This document shows, piece after piece, positions 42,159 to 51,267 of a DNA stretch of 61,135 nucleotides. The stretch's first letter is position 1. Each line of letters opens with the position of its first letter. Source of the DNA: JBJYKD01 sp049310025 (GTDB taxonomy: Bacteria > Bacillota > Thermosediminibacteria > Thermosediminibacterales > Tepidanaerobacteraceae); NCBI RefSeq assembly GCF_049310025.1, contig NZ_JBJYKD010000017.1, positions 1-61,135 of the forward strand, in the 5' to 3' direction. The notes under the pieces are model-generated. The model saw only the letters and a list, made by a program, of their open reading frames with translations. It was not told the origin of the DNA and searched no databases. The position numbers and the translations under genes were made by a program.

Positions 42159-42644
42159 TCAATCCGCTTTTTCTTGCGTTCTCCTGGCCCTGAAGAAATT
42201 TTTCAGGATTTCGCCGCACTCCCCCGCCAGCACCCCGGCCACCACTTCAGGCCGGTGGTTGAACCGCCCATCCGCTGGAAGGTTCAGAAGGCTTCCGCAC
42301 GCCCCGGCTTTGGGGTCAAAAGCGCCGAAGACGAGCCTATCCAGCCTGGACAGGATCACCGCTCCGGCACACATGGGGCACGGCTCAAGAGTCACATAGA
42401 GACTGCAGCCGTTAAGTCTCCAGCTGCCGATAGCCTCGCAGGCCTTCCTTATAGCCAGGAGCTCCGCATGGGCCGTGGCATCCTGGCTGGTCTCCCGCAG
42501 GTTGTGAGCCCTGGCGATGATTTTACCGCCCATGGCCACCACCGCCCCGACGGGCACCTCATCCAGTTCAAAGGCCCTGCAGGCTTCCTTCAAAGCCTCC
42601 CGCATAAAATAAACATCGTCCAAAGCGACGTGTTCCCCGTGCAT
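42159..42644 (-). CDS. tadA: tRNA-specific adenosine deaminase
   Basis: It converts A34 to inosine in tRNA-Arg(ACG). Zinc ligands and the catalytic Glu are in ATAHAELLAIRKA and TLEPCPMCAGAVILSRL. The 161 residues match TadA. It lies among the tRNA genes, less than 200 bp downstream of tRNA-Arg(ACG), its main bacterial substrate. Confidence 0.95.
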   Translation of the reverse strand: MHGEHVALDDVYFMREALKEACRAFELDEVPVGAVVAMGGKIIARAHNLRETSQDATAHAELLAIRKACEAIGSWRLNGCSLYVTLEPCPMCAGAVILSRLDRLVFGAFDPKAGACGSLLNLPADGRFNHRPEVVAGVLAGECGEILKNFFRARRTQEKAD

Positions 42645-42678
42645 GTGTCACTACGTTCTTTCGATTTTGTCAAAAATA

Positions 42679-42755
42679 TGGTGCGCCCGGGAGGACTCGA
42701 ACCCCCGACACGCGGTTTAGGAAACCGCTGCTCTTTCCTCCTGAGCTACGGGCGC
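42679..42755 (-). tRNA. tRNA-Arg (CCT)
   Basis: A 77-nt cloverleaf with encoded CCA, acceptor GCGCCCG/CGGGCGC and anticodon loop TTCCTAA giving CCT, reading AGG. Confidence 0.95.
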
Positions 42756-42787
42756 CCGCCGAGAAATGAGAGGTAAAAGATTTGTTT

Positions 42788-42864
<77 letters not shown>

Positions 42865-42869
42865 ATGAA

Positions 42870-42965
42870 TGGCGGAGAGAGCGGGATTCGAACCCGCGAC
42901 ACGGATTTTAGGTCCGTGTAATCGCTTAGCAGGCGACCGCCTTCGACCTTCTCGGCCATCTCTCC
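42870..42965 (-). tRNA. tRNA-Ser (GCT)
   Basis: A class II tRNA of 96 nt with encoded CCA, variable arm ACACGGA/TCCGTGT and anticodon loop CTGCTAA giving GCT, reading AGC/AGT. Confidence 0.95.
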
Positions 42966-43084
42966 GCAAATGGTATCGAAATCTGGGTTTCGGATGTCAG
43001 AATTCACATACCCGCTGGATTTGCGGGCGCGGCAAATCTTCTTCTGACTTCTCTCCGCTGACCTCCGCTTCTGACCTCCATAAA

Positions 43085-43171
43085 TGGCGGAGGGGGTGGG
43101 ATTCGAACCCACGGCTCTTTCGAGACACTGGTTTTCAAGACCAGCTCCTTAAACCACTCGGACACCCCTCC
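43085..43171 (-). tRNA. tRNA-Ser (TGA)
   Basis: A class II tRNA of 87 nt with encoded CCA, acceptor GGAGGGG/CCCCTCC and anticodon loop CTTGAAA giving TGA. It is the first gene of the array behind a strong promoter. Confidence 0.95.
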
Positions 43172-43189
43172 TACCGGTGACTATTTAAA

Positions 43190-43219
43190 AGTATAGCATA
43201 TAAAAACACCATTTGTCAA
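43190..43219 (-). promoter_or_regulatory. Promoter of the Ser/Arg tRNA array
   Basis: TTGACA and TATACT separated by 18 bp on the minus strand, about 20 bp before tRNA-Ser(TGA). Confidence 0.85.
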
Positions 43220-43448
43220 CCGGACGCAATTGCTTCAGTTTCGGCATCCACCGATATTTTACCCGCTTCAATTTTAAATCAAGAGGTTTACTTGCTTAAT
43301 ATAATATACATGATAATAGCAGCAAAATCAACCGGAAAATTCCGAAAGCGGAGCATTGATTTTGCAAAATAAGTTTGTTAAGATAAAAATGCATCTCAAT
43401 ATTATCTCAATACACATTATAAAACTTATTGAAACCGGAGGAATGGAA

Positions 43449-44648
43449 TTGCATATTCATATAAACACGCCTTACATACCCCAGTGGCAGAGGAATTTGT
43501 TCCTCATCGCACTGGGAGTTTTTGTGGCGTCCATCGCCTTCAGCATCATCACGCCCTTTCTGCCGATTTTCCTGCTGCAGCTGGGCTTAAAGAACGATAC
43601 ATCCCTCTGGTCGGGCCTTATTTTTTCCATAAATTCCCTCACTTTCGGCTTAATGGCCCCCATTTGGGGCTCCATATCGGATCGCTACGGCAAAAAGCCC
43701 ATGATGCTGCGGGCCGGCATAGGCATGGGCGTTACTTATTTTTTAATGTCAATGGTAAACAACCATATCCAGCTTTTCATACTAAGGGGCGTAAACGGCA
43801 TCCTGTCGGGGTACATCCCCGCCGCCATTACCCTCGTGGCTTCCACCAGTCTCCCGGAAAACCTCAACTACAGTCTTGGAATAGTCCAGGCCGCCTCGGC
43901 CATTGGCAACATCACCGGCCCTCTGGTGGGCGGAGCCTCCGCAAAGCTGTTCGGCATAAGGGGGAGCATGATATTCACGGGAATGCTGCTGTGTCTGGCA
44001 GCCGTGCTGCCCTTTGCCGCCAGGGTAAAAGAGGAAGTCACCCCCGGGCACAGGACTTCCATCCTCGAAGATATAAGACGTGCCGTTCAAAACCGGCAAC
44101 TTCTGCTGCTTTTTCTGGCCTGGCTTTTAATACAGGCCGCCCTCATGGCCGTCTACCCCACTCTGCCCCTGTTCATCGGCAAGATAACCGAAAAAGATGC
44201 CGAGCTTTACACCGGCATTGTGTTCTCCATAGTCGGCATTTCCACCGCCCTGGGAGCGCCGCTGGTGTCAAGAATCCGGAAAGTCCCGGTGGCAGCCATT
44301 TTCAAGTGGTCCCTTTTTTTCTGCGCTGTGCTCACCGCCCTACAGGGGCTGGCCGCTTCCATCTTTACTCTGGGCTTGCTGCGCTTCATGTTCGGGTTCT
44401 TCAACTCCGCCGTCACCGTGGCGGGCAACGTGCTGGTAGCCGAGAACAGCGAGAGGGATAACCAGGGCAGTTCTTTCGGAGTGCTGAACAGCATAATGTC
44501 CATCGGTTCCGTGCTGGGGCCCATTCTCGGGGGCTACCTGGGGGATCACATGGGTCTTTCCTACTCATTTTTCGGCGGGGCCGTGCTCCTGCTCCTCGCC
44601 TTTTTCCTTTCGACTTTTATCGAAAAAAGCGCGGGGGATTACGCGTAG
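43449..44648 (+). CDS. MFS-family efflux transporter
   Basis: A 12-segment major facilitator protein. The loop 2-3 signature reads GSISDRYGKKPMMLRAGIGM and motif C-like Gly-rich helices follow (ASAIGNITGPLVGG). It resembles MdtG-type multidrug exporters. I chose the TTG at 43449, preceded by GGAGG at 7 nt, giving 399 residues; an ATG six bases earlier is too close to that site. Substrate unknown. A MarR- or TetR-type neighbour is absent. Confidence 0.85.
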   Translation: MHIHINTPYIPQWQRNLFLIALGVFVASIAFSIITPFLPIFLLQLGLKNDTSLWSGLIFSINSLTFGLMAPIWGSISDRYGKKPMMLRAGIGMGVTYFLMSMVNNHIQLFILRGVNGILSGYIPAAITLVASTSLPENLNYSLGIVQAASAIGNITGPLVGGASAKLFGIRGSMIFTGMLLCLAAVLPFAARVKEEVTPGHRTSILEDIRRAVQNRQLLLLFLAWLLIQAALMAVYPTLPLFIGKITEKDAELYTGIVFSIVGISTALGAPLVSRIRKVPVAAIFKWSLFFCAVLTALQGLAASIFTLGLLRFMFGFFNSAVTVAGNVLVAENSERDNQGSSFGVLNSIMSIGSVLGPILGGYLGDHMGLSYSFFGGAVLLLLAFFLSTFIEKSAGDYA

Positions 44649-44660
44649 CCGTTATAACCG

Positions 44661-45812
44661 TTAATAAACGTCCTCCCCCGCCTGGGTTTTCCACGAAATA
44701 ATCTTTATATAGGTATCTGAAGACCCGGGAAGATAGTAACCGGGATCTTTTATTTTCCCGTTATAAATTACGGATATGTTGCCGCTGGCCGAAAAATTTC
44801 CGGCGAGAATGCTCCCTTTTATAACGATGTTACCGTGAATTTTTTCATTATGGTTTATGAATATACGGCCCGGCGTGTATATGGTGCCGTCTATATCAAT
44901 GTTCCCCTGCTTTTTAATATCCACGTCGCCCTTTGTAATTATGGTCAGCACCTCGCCGGTGTCGCTGTAAACGCCGCCCTTTGTCAGATGCAGGTCCCCC
45001 GTCACGAAAAGCACACCTTTTCCGCTCAGGCTGCGGGCATAAACATCGCCGTCGACAAACAGTACCCCGTCCACCACTATTTCGTCGCCGGTGAGGTCGC
45101 CATCGATGTACTTACCTTCCCCCTCGCCGGCCTCATCATCTCCCCCTCCGGCCCCCGCCATCTCCCTGTATCTGTGTTCATCGAGGGGCGGGGGTTCTAT
45201 ATCTTCCGCAAAACTTTCGGCGCCGCCGGTTATGTTATCTTCACCGCGGATCTGGCCGGTGGCTCTCACATTGCCGTAAATCTTGGCATTCCCCTTTAAA
45301 TCAAGATTTCCGTTCACATACACATCTCCCGTGATTTCCACGCTGCCTTTAAACTGCGTGTCCTGGAGATCCGAGTATACGTTGACCGCGTTGTAAAACG
45401 CCGGATGGGTGCGGGAAACGTCGGCGGTGACGGAAAGCCAGCTTTTGCTTTTGCCTGCAAAACCTGTCGACCGGATTTCCAGCGTGTCAAAATCCAGTTT
45501 GGTTATGTCAACACTGTATGAACCGTCTCCCAGGGCGTGGGATTTGCCCAGGAAACCCCGCCACACTGCCCCGGCCTTATAGTCCGGGTTTTCTTTCAAC
45601 ATCGAAAGCGTCTTTTGTATCCCGGCTTCCGCCAGGTAGTGGGCCTTCGTGCTGTCCCTGTAGTAGGAAGCCGTTTTTGTTTCTCCGGTAGCCATTTCCA
45701 GTATGCCCACCGCCAGGAGCATTAGGACGAGCACCGCAAAAAGCACTGCCACCAGTACGGCACCCTCCTGGCTTTTTTTATTTTTTAAATTATTATCAAA
45801 CCGGTGCACCAT
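44661..45812 (-). CDS. PilX-like pilus assembly protein with polymer-like Gly repeats
   Basis: The N-terminus has one membrane helix, GAVLVAVLFAVLVLMLLAVG, followed by AHYLAEAGIQKTL, the pattern of PilX/type IV minor-pilin-like proteins. The rest (residues about 140-370) is rich in short strand repeats (GSVEITGDVYVNGNLDLKGN; GVLFVDGDVYARSLSGKGVL) like bactofilin or other beta-helix folds. An acidic Gly/Glu linker divides it. GGGAGGAGCAATT precedes the ATG at 45812. No other pilus gene is in the window. Confidence 0.78.
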   Translation of the reverse strand: MVHRFDNNLKNKKSQEGAVLVAVLFAVLVLMLLAVGILEMATGETKTASYYRDSTKAHYLAEAGIQKTLSMLKENPDYKAGAVWRGFLGKSHALGDGSYSVDITKLDFDTLEIRSTGFAGKSKSWLSVTADVSRTHPAFYNAVNVYSDLQDTQFKGSVEITGDVYVNGNLDLKGNAKIYGNVRATGQIRGEDNITGGAESFAEDIEPPPLDEHRYREMAGAGGGDDEAGEGEGKYIDGDLTGDEIVVDGVLFVDGDVYARSLSGKGVLFVTGDLHLTKGGVYSDTGEVLTIITKGDVDIKKQGNIDIDGTIYTPGRIFINHNEKIHGNIVIKGSILAGNFSASGNISVIYNGKIKDPGYYLPGSSDTYIKIISWKTQAGEDVY

Positions 45813-45936
45813 AATTGCTCCTCCCGACAATTCCTAAATCCGGTAATGTTTAACCGGCTACGGCGGGCGCGGCGTTTTTCCCGCTGTAAAGCTGTAAACC
45901 TTTAATCATGCCGGATCGGGTCCTAAAATCCGGCAC

Positions 45937-46557
45937 CTAGCGGCGTGAACATTCCCGGACCATTATGAGCCAGTCCCCCTGAAGGTCTCTGGCCCTGCCG
46001 GCCGGGCGAAACCCGTACTTTTCATACATGTTGACGGCGGGGGTGTTGTCCGGCCTCACTTCCAGTTTTATTTTCTTAATCCCCAGCGATTCCATATAAT
46101 TTATGCCCGCCTCCAGCAGCTTCCTGCCGATCCCCCTGCCCTGGTGTTCCGGCTGAACCGCAATGGACAGGAGCTGCGCACAGGGAAGGGTAGACATCTC
46201 AAATTTCATGTAAAAAAGCTTGTTCCTTATAACCCTGAAAATGGTGGCCGGATTGAGGCCGTATGCCCCGAAAGCGGCCCTTGCGGCCATTTTCACAATA
46301 AATCCGGAAAAAACCGCTCTAAGCCAGAGCCTTTTAATATCGTCGGCCATCACGATGTACCCGCATACCTCATCGCCCGCCACCGCCACCATGAAGCCCT
46401 TGCCGAACACCGAATGAAGCAGGGTAAACATATCCCTGAAGGCCTTTTTTAATTTGGCGTTCACCGGTGCAAAAAAAGATATGCTGCTTTCAAAAGCCGA
46501 GCAGAAAATGTCCACAACGGCCTCAATATGCTGGATTGTCGCGGGGATTATTTTCAT
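45937..46557 (-). CDS. GNAT-family N-acetyltransferase
   Basis: A 206-residue acetyltransferase. The acetyl-CoA loop is VQPEHQGRGIGRKLLEAG, and the C-terminal RimI-like block is KLEVRPDNTPAVNMYEKYGF. It overlaps the deacetylase gene by 35 bp, so the two are coupled. Substrate unknown. Confidence 0.88.
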   Translation of the reverse strand: MKIIPATIQHIEAVVDIFCSAFESSISFFAPVNAKLKKAFRDMFTLLHSVFGKGFMVAVAGDEVCGYIVMADDIKRLWLRAVFSGFIVKMAARAAFGAYGLNPATIFRVIRNKLFYMKFEMSTLPCAQLLSIAVQPEHQGRGIGRKLLEAGINYMESLGIKKIKLEVRPDNTPAVNMYEKYGFRPAGRARDLQGDWLIMVRECSRR

Positions 46558-47779
46558 ATCCCTGCTCCTCCGTCTCCATAAGCTCTGTAAGGAATATCAT
46601 CTGGTCCACCGTAACAAACTCATATCCGCCGGCCCTGAGATTGTCTATGATTTCCGGGAGGGCTTTTACTGTAGACGAGCGGTTGCCCCCTTTAAATGTA
46701 ACGATGTCCCCGCTGTCGTGCAGCAGGATTATGGACCCAGGCTTTACCCTGCCGGTCACATTGGCCACTATATTCTTCGGCGGCAGTTCGGCCCAGTCCA
46801 TGGCCGAAACATCCCAGAGGACTATTGTATATCTTTCGTCTCTCAGCATTTTTGTCGCGTAGGAAGAGTACAAGCCTCTCGGCGGGCGAAAAAGGGTGGG
46901 CCTGATGCCGGTGGCATCTTCTATGGCCTTTTCCGCTTTTTTTATCTCTTCATAGGTAGCTCTGGCGGAAAGCGGTATCAGGCTTTTATGGGTATAGGTG
47001 TGGTTCCCGATGGAATGGCCCTCCCGCACAATCCTCCTTGCGATATCCGGATACGCCTCGACGTTTTTGCCTATGAGAAAAAACGTGGCGGGAACATTCT
47101 TTTCTTTTAATATATCCAGGATCTCGGGGGTATACACCGGGTCCGGCCCGTCGTCAAAGGTGAGCGCCACGTATTTAAAATGGTGAGGCCCGTGCCTTAT
47201 GATGTCTTTTTGAACTCCGAATCCCTTGTAAACATATTTGTTGAAATATAACAGCAGCAGGAATCCCATTACCATTAGCCCGAAAGCCATTCGGGTAAAA
47301 AAAACGGGTTTTATCCTTTTTTCGAGGAACGAGGGCCAGAACTGGACGGCAAGCCCGGCAAATATTATGAAGGTTATGGCTATGAAGGAATCGCTCCGGA
47401 AAAACTTAAAGGACAGAGCCGGAACAAGAAAAGATGCAGTAAATACGGCATTGTCATAATCCTTTAACAATTTTAATATGAGCAAAAAGCTAAAAAGCAG
47501 CAGCAATCCCATAACAGGCGACATCAAAAAAACAATCCCCAGGGCCACCGCTTCGGCGGTATTCCCCCGGAATTTATAAAATAAGGGCCTGGTATGGCCC
47601 GCCAGCACTCCCGCCGATGCGAAAAGATACGAAAGGCCGGAATGAAGGTACAATCCCGACACCAGCAGCGTAAGATACCCTTTGGCAAAGTCCAGCAGAT
47701 ATTTTTTTCTTTCATCACCGACCATAAAATAACTGCCTATGACATAGGACAACGCCGCAATGATCCATAACCGGTACAT
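46523..47779 (-). CDS. Polysaccharide deacetylase fused to a PlsY-like membrane domain
   Basis: The C-terminal half is a NodB-type deacetylase: ALTFDDGPDPVYTPEIL, GNHTYTHKSL (metal His pair) and RPPRGLYSSY are intact. The N-terminal 200 residues have five or six membrane segments and resemble acyl-phosphate:glycerol-3-phosphate acyltransferase PlsY: SYVIGSYF, LDFAKGYLTLL and AGHTRPLFYKFRGNTAEAVA align with PlsY loops, but the GSGNIGATN-type substrate loop is missing. I chose the ATG at 47779 with GGGGAG 8 nt upstream. The fusion suggests a cell-surface carbohydrate role coupled to a lipid-binding domain. Confidence 0.85.
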   Translation of the reverse strand: MYRLWIIAALSYVIGSYFMVGDERKKYLLDFAKGYLTLLVSGLYLHSGLSYLFASAGVLAGHTRPLFYKFRGNTAEAVALGIVFLMSPVMGLLLLFSFLLILKLLKDYDNAVFTASFLVPALSFKFFRSDSFIAITFIIFAGLAVQFWPSFLEKRIKPVFFTRMAFGLMVMGFLLLLYFNKYVYKGFGVQKDIIRHGPHHFKYVALTFDDGPDPVYTPEILDILKEKNVPATFFLIGKNVEAYPDIARRIVREGHSIGNHTYTHKSLIPLSARATYEEIKKAEKAIEDATGIRPTLFRPPRGLYSSYATKMLRDERYTIVLWDVSAMDWAELPPKNIVANVTGRVKPGSIILLHDSGDIVTFKGGNRSSTVKALPEIIDNLRAGGYEFVTVDQMIFLTELMETEEQGYENNPRDNPAY

Positions 47780-47989
47780 AGAGGTTACTCCCCACAAGCA
47801 AGATTACCATTTTACCGCTTTATTTTATATTATCACATTCATATCCTATTTCAACCTTTTAATCTTAATAATTTGATACACGAAATAAAACCGGACTGTT
47901 TCACTATACTTTCTCTTATTGAATTTTATTGCTAAAATGAATTAGAAAAAGAAAATTTAAACTGAAATTTAAAGCATTAAGGTGATGTT

Positions 47990-48271
47990 ATGGTAATCGG
48001 TGTTTTAACGGTGGAGATTTTTCTGGGGGAAAGCTTTTCTCTAAAAGACAAGAGACAGGTGGTAAAAAGCGTTATAGACAGACTGAAGAGCCGTTACAAC
48101 ATCTCGGTGGCGGAGGTGGAAAAGCAGGACGACATGCGGCGGGCGGTTATAGGCATAGCATGTCTGTCAAACAGCGGCGAGCACGTCAATAGCCAGCTGG
48201 ACCATGTCATTGACTTTCTCGAATCCGACGGAAGGTTCGCAATAGAACATATCCAGAAGGAATTGCTATAA
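47990..48271 (+). CDS. DUF503 (YlxP-like) protein
   Basis: A 93-residue ferredoxin-fold protein. SLKDKRQVVKSVIDRLKSRY and NISVAEVEKQDDMRRAVIGI are the family blocks. In Bacillus the relative YlxP lies in the infB-rbfA operon and is linked to ribosome work; here it stands alone. AAGGTGATGTT precedes the ATG. Confidence 0.9.
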   Translation: MVIGVLTVEIFLGESFSLKDKRQVVKSVIDRLKSRYNISVAEVEKQDDMRRAVIGIACLSNSGEHVNSQLDHVIDFLESDGRFAIEHIQKELL

Positions 48272-48276
48272 AGGCA

Positions 48277-48326
48277 CACCAGACTGGCCCTTCTGGTGGA
48301 CCGGGTTTTTAAAGACCGGTTTTTTC
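48277..48326 (+). terminator. Terminator of the DUF503 gene
   Basis: CACCAGA/TCTGGTG and then ACCGG/CCGGT followed by TTTTTT: two hairpins in series, the second with the T run. Confidence 0.7.
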
Positions 48327-48438
48327 TATGCCCGCTTTAAAGAAAAAATTTATGCTGACACCTTATATACAGGTTCCCATATTTAAAATTATTTCATATT
48401 GTGTATTAGAAACCGAAAAGAAAAAGGAGGGTTAAGAG

Positions 48439-50025
48439 ATGCCAAACAGGCTTTTTTATAATCTTTTTGCCACGGACGGCTTTATTTACCTGCCAACAGA
48501 CCCCACGGGAACTGAGAAGCGTCAAAAAGTATATGTCTTCGGTTTTGCAGGCGGTCTTTTTAAAATCCAGCCGATTAATATTTTAGGCAAACCTGCAGGG
48601 CCGGAGATTATTGTAAACCCGGAATTTGACACAACCGTACCAGACAATCTCGAAGCTCTCAGGGGAAAGGCAGTCATCCCATCCCCAAGAATAGATATGG
48701 ACGTGGGTGATGAACTCTACATTACCCTCACGAATCTGGGATTTTACCTCACCGACCCCCCCATCCTCGACGTTCATACGTTGCACGTTCACGGCGGACA
48801 TGTGGCCAGCCAGGTTGACGGCGTCCCTGAAACCTCTTTCGGGGTGCCGGTAACTCCACCTGGTTCCCCGGCAATAAGTATAACCTACTACTTTAAACCC
48901 GAAAAACCGGGAACTTACTTCTATCACTGTCATCAGGAGGCTTCGGAACATGTCCAGATGGGGATGTATGGCGCATTAATCGTTTATCCTTCCATGTTAA
49001 GTTTAATCTCCTCCGGTATTTCGAAAAAATCATTTTCCGGGGAATGGCTGTACAGGGGCAGCCCCATAAGTCACATCCCACCCACCGCCACAAATAGAAA
49101 TTTTGCCTACAACGACGTTAATTCTTACTACGACAGTGACTGGGTATTGCTCTTTTCCGATATAGATTCGGCATGGCATGATGCAGTTTACGCCCAGACG
49201 GATTTTAACCCTGTGGATTACAAACCAAATTACTGGCTGGTCAACGGCCGCGCCTTCCCCGACACCCTGCTGCCGACAAAAATACCCAAAGCCCTGGAAC
49301 CGGATTTCGGTTACAGTATCCCGGACGGATATGATTGTTTCGTCAAAGTATCTACCGGAAATCCCTCGAAACACATTAGACCTGATAAGTTTCTTCTACG
49401 GATGATAAACATCGGTTATCAACCGGTACCGTTCCATGTTCACGGCTGGCACGGCATGATAGTGGGAAAGGACGCAAACCCGAGAACCGCGGGTGAAATG
49501 AACTTCACCACCCTGGTCGGCTCCGGCGAAAGTTATGATGTGATTTACTCCGCCGATGACAAGAGAAAGCTGTATGCTGATTATATCTTCTGCGGCAGGG
49601 CGGGTTTCCCATCTCTGAAACAGCAGGTTGCCACCGCCACCGCCCAATCTAAAGAAGCCGGCACCTTTATCCCGCCTTTCCCCAACGCTGATGATTTGTG
49701 GGCAAACATCCTCCTGAAGACGAGCTTTAATAAGGGTACGTTTATACCGCCTTATAACTGGAAAGCATGGAACTATGGTTCCCAGATGTCAGATAACTTT
49801 ATGTATCCACAGTTTTACCTGGCTCACAACCACGATGATTACAAGGTCACCAATAACGGCTCATATCCGGGCGGGCAATTAATCTTCATTGAGACCGATT
49901 TCCCCGGCACCAACTATAAATCCGACCCTCCGGTCATAACCGAACCAGACCATGTATGCCGCATTCATCCAGGCAGAACCATGTCAAGCGGAATTATACA
50001 TTATCCTGCAAACAGGAAATTTTGA
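48439..50025 (+). CDS. Multicopper oxidase-like protein without signal peptide
   Basis: Cupredoxin-type copper protein of 528 residues. Motifs are HTLHVHGGH (residues 113-121), YHCHQEASEHVQMGM (162-176) and PFHVHGWHG (331-339). The second resembles the T1 site with Cys164, His171 and Met174/176, placed in the first cupredoxin domain as in two-domain oxidases and nitrite reductases. The C-terminal HCHxxxHxxxM of three-domain laccases is absent. There is no signal peptide or Tat motif. AAAAAGGAGGG precedes the ATG. It could oxidise metals or phenols, or be a spore-associated oxidase like CotA. Confidence 0.85.
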   Translation: MPNRLFYNLFATDGFIYLPTDPTGTEKRQKVYVFGFAGGLFKIQPINILGKPAGPEIIVNPEFDTTVPDNLEALRGKAVIPSPRIDMDVGDELYITLTNLGFYLTDPPILDVHTLHVHGGHVASQVDGVPETSFGVPVTPPGSPAISITYYFKPEKPGTYFYHCHQEASEHVQMGMYGALIVYPSMLSLISSGISKKSFSGEWLYRGSPISHIPPTATNRNFAYNDVNSYYDSDWVLLFSDIDSAWHDAVYAQTDFNPVDYKPNYWLVNGRAFPDTLLPTKIPKALEPDFGYSIPDGYDCFVKVSTGNPSKHIRPDKFLLRMINIGYQPVPFHVHGWHGMIVGKDANPRTAGEMNFTTLVGSGESYDVIYSADDKRKLYADYIFCGRAGFPSLKQQVATATAQSKEAGTFIPPFPNADDLWANILLKTSFNKGTFIPPYNWKAWNYGSQMSDNFMYPQFYLAHNHDDYKVTNNGSYPGGQLIFIETDFPGTNYKSDPPVITEPDHVCRIHPGRTMSSGIIHYPANRKF

Positions 50026-50050
50026 ATATAAATTTTGAACATTAACATCT

Positions 50051-50074
50051 ATGGTTAAATCAAACAAAACATCT
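50051..50074. repeat. 24-bp dispersed repeat, copy 1
   Basis: The 24 bases beginning ATGGTTAAATCAAACAAAAC are identical to 60507-60530, 10 kb away. Flanks differ. Confidence 0.85.
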
Positions 50075-50127
50075 TCGCACCCGCACACGCTTTTTCTGTA
50101 TATCATATCTTCACTTCAGTCTCTGCT

Positions 50128-51267
50128 TCAGCATTTCTTTGCTCTCACCATGTAATTTTTCTTCAATATCCACACTGCCGCCGGCATCCACAATACTGTA
50201 TATAACGCCGTCTGCAAAATGCTGCCCGACACGGCGTAAAAGGGGACTCCCTTAAAGATAACATCCGCAAAGGGCCTCTGGAAATTGACCAGCGGCCAGA
50301 GCGCCTTTATAATCACCTGCAATGCCACCGGCATCTGGTCAAGAGGCCAGACGTATCCGCTGCTCACAAAAGTGGGGAGCGACAGCATAAAAGACATTTG
50401 ATATACTTTCAGCCGGTCTTTAAGAAGCGATGCAAGGACAACCATCGGGCAGCTTACCGCAAAGACAAAGACGGTGCACATCAATAATACTGTGAGTAAA
50501 TTCCCCCTCACCGGCACTTTGAAATATCTGTTCACGACAAGCAATGATATAAAGGTGGAGGAAATGGAAACCACCGAACAGGCAAGTATCTTTGAAGCCA
50601 GTTTCAAAAAGGTGTTCCCCTCCGCAAGATATGCGCCGTCGCTTACAACCGACACTCCCGCGCTGGACGCCATCACCTGCTGTAAAAAAACCGCCACAAA
50701 ACCCAGCATGAGATAATTCATATACGTCAGGCGCGGGTCGTACAGCATCCTGTCGTTGAAATTGAACACCATCGCCATTTTTTCAGCCTGTCCGGGGGCG
50801 ATACCTTTTGCCTGCAGCAGCTTTATCTGTGTGCCCGCAGCTACCGTCTGCACAATTGCCGCCGCTGCGGCATAGGCGTTGTTCCCTACAACCAGATTGG
50901 AGCCGTCCACCAGAATCATCACCTGAGAGGATTTTAAAGAAATAACGTCTTTATGAAAATCCGGCGGTATGTATATTCCTATTTGCGCCTTTCCCGAATC
51001 GATAAGGCATTTTAATTCTTCCCTGGATGCGGGATAGTATTTTACGTTAAACCTGTCGCTTTCGTCAAACTGGCTGACGACATACCTGCTCATCGAGGAA
51101 TTGTCCTCGTCAAGCACCGCAGCCGGAATATCTTCCACGTAATCGTGAAGATAGATTCCGCCAAACAGTAATGTGAGGAATATGGGACCGCAGAACAGCA
51201 CGACAATGAGAATAGGCTGCCTTATAAGCACTGAAAACTCTCGTTTAATCATGTCATAAAGCCGCAT
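50128..51267 (-). CDS. ABC-2-type transport permease (second)
   Basis: A YhgE/YbhR-like ABC-2 permease of 379 residues. One N-terminal membrane segment (PILIVVLFCGPIFLTLLFGG), a large extracytoplasmic domain (VEDIPAAVLDEDNSSMSRYV), then five membrane segments. I chose the ATG at 51267 with GGTGGAGGGG before it; it overlaps the first permease by 14 bp. It is the last gene of the efflux operon. Confidence 0.9.
   Translation of the reverse strand: MRLYDMIKREFSVLIRQPILIVVLFCGPIFLTLLFGGIYLHDYVEDIPAAVLDEDNSSMSRYVVSQFDESDRFNVKYYPASREELKCLIDSGKAQIGIYIPPDFHKDVISLKSSQVMILVDGSNLVVGNNAYAAAAAIVQTVAAGTQIKLLQAKGIAPGQAEKMAMVFNFNDRMLYDPRLTYMNYLMLGFVAVFLQQVMASSAGVSVVSDGAYLAEGNTFLKLASKILACSVVSISSTFISLLVVNRYFKVPVRGNLLTVLLMCTVFVFAVSCPMVVLASLLKDRLKVYQMSFMLSLPTFVSSGYVWPLDQMPVALQVIIKALWPLVNFQRPFADVIFKGVPFYAVSGSILQTALYTVLWMPAAVWILKKNYMVRAKKC

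Noticed and set aside
45831..45936. Possible c-di-GMP riboswitch before the PilX-like gene
   Set aside because: Hairpins are present, but the GEMM core sequences of class I and class II are absent.
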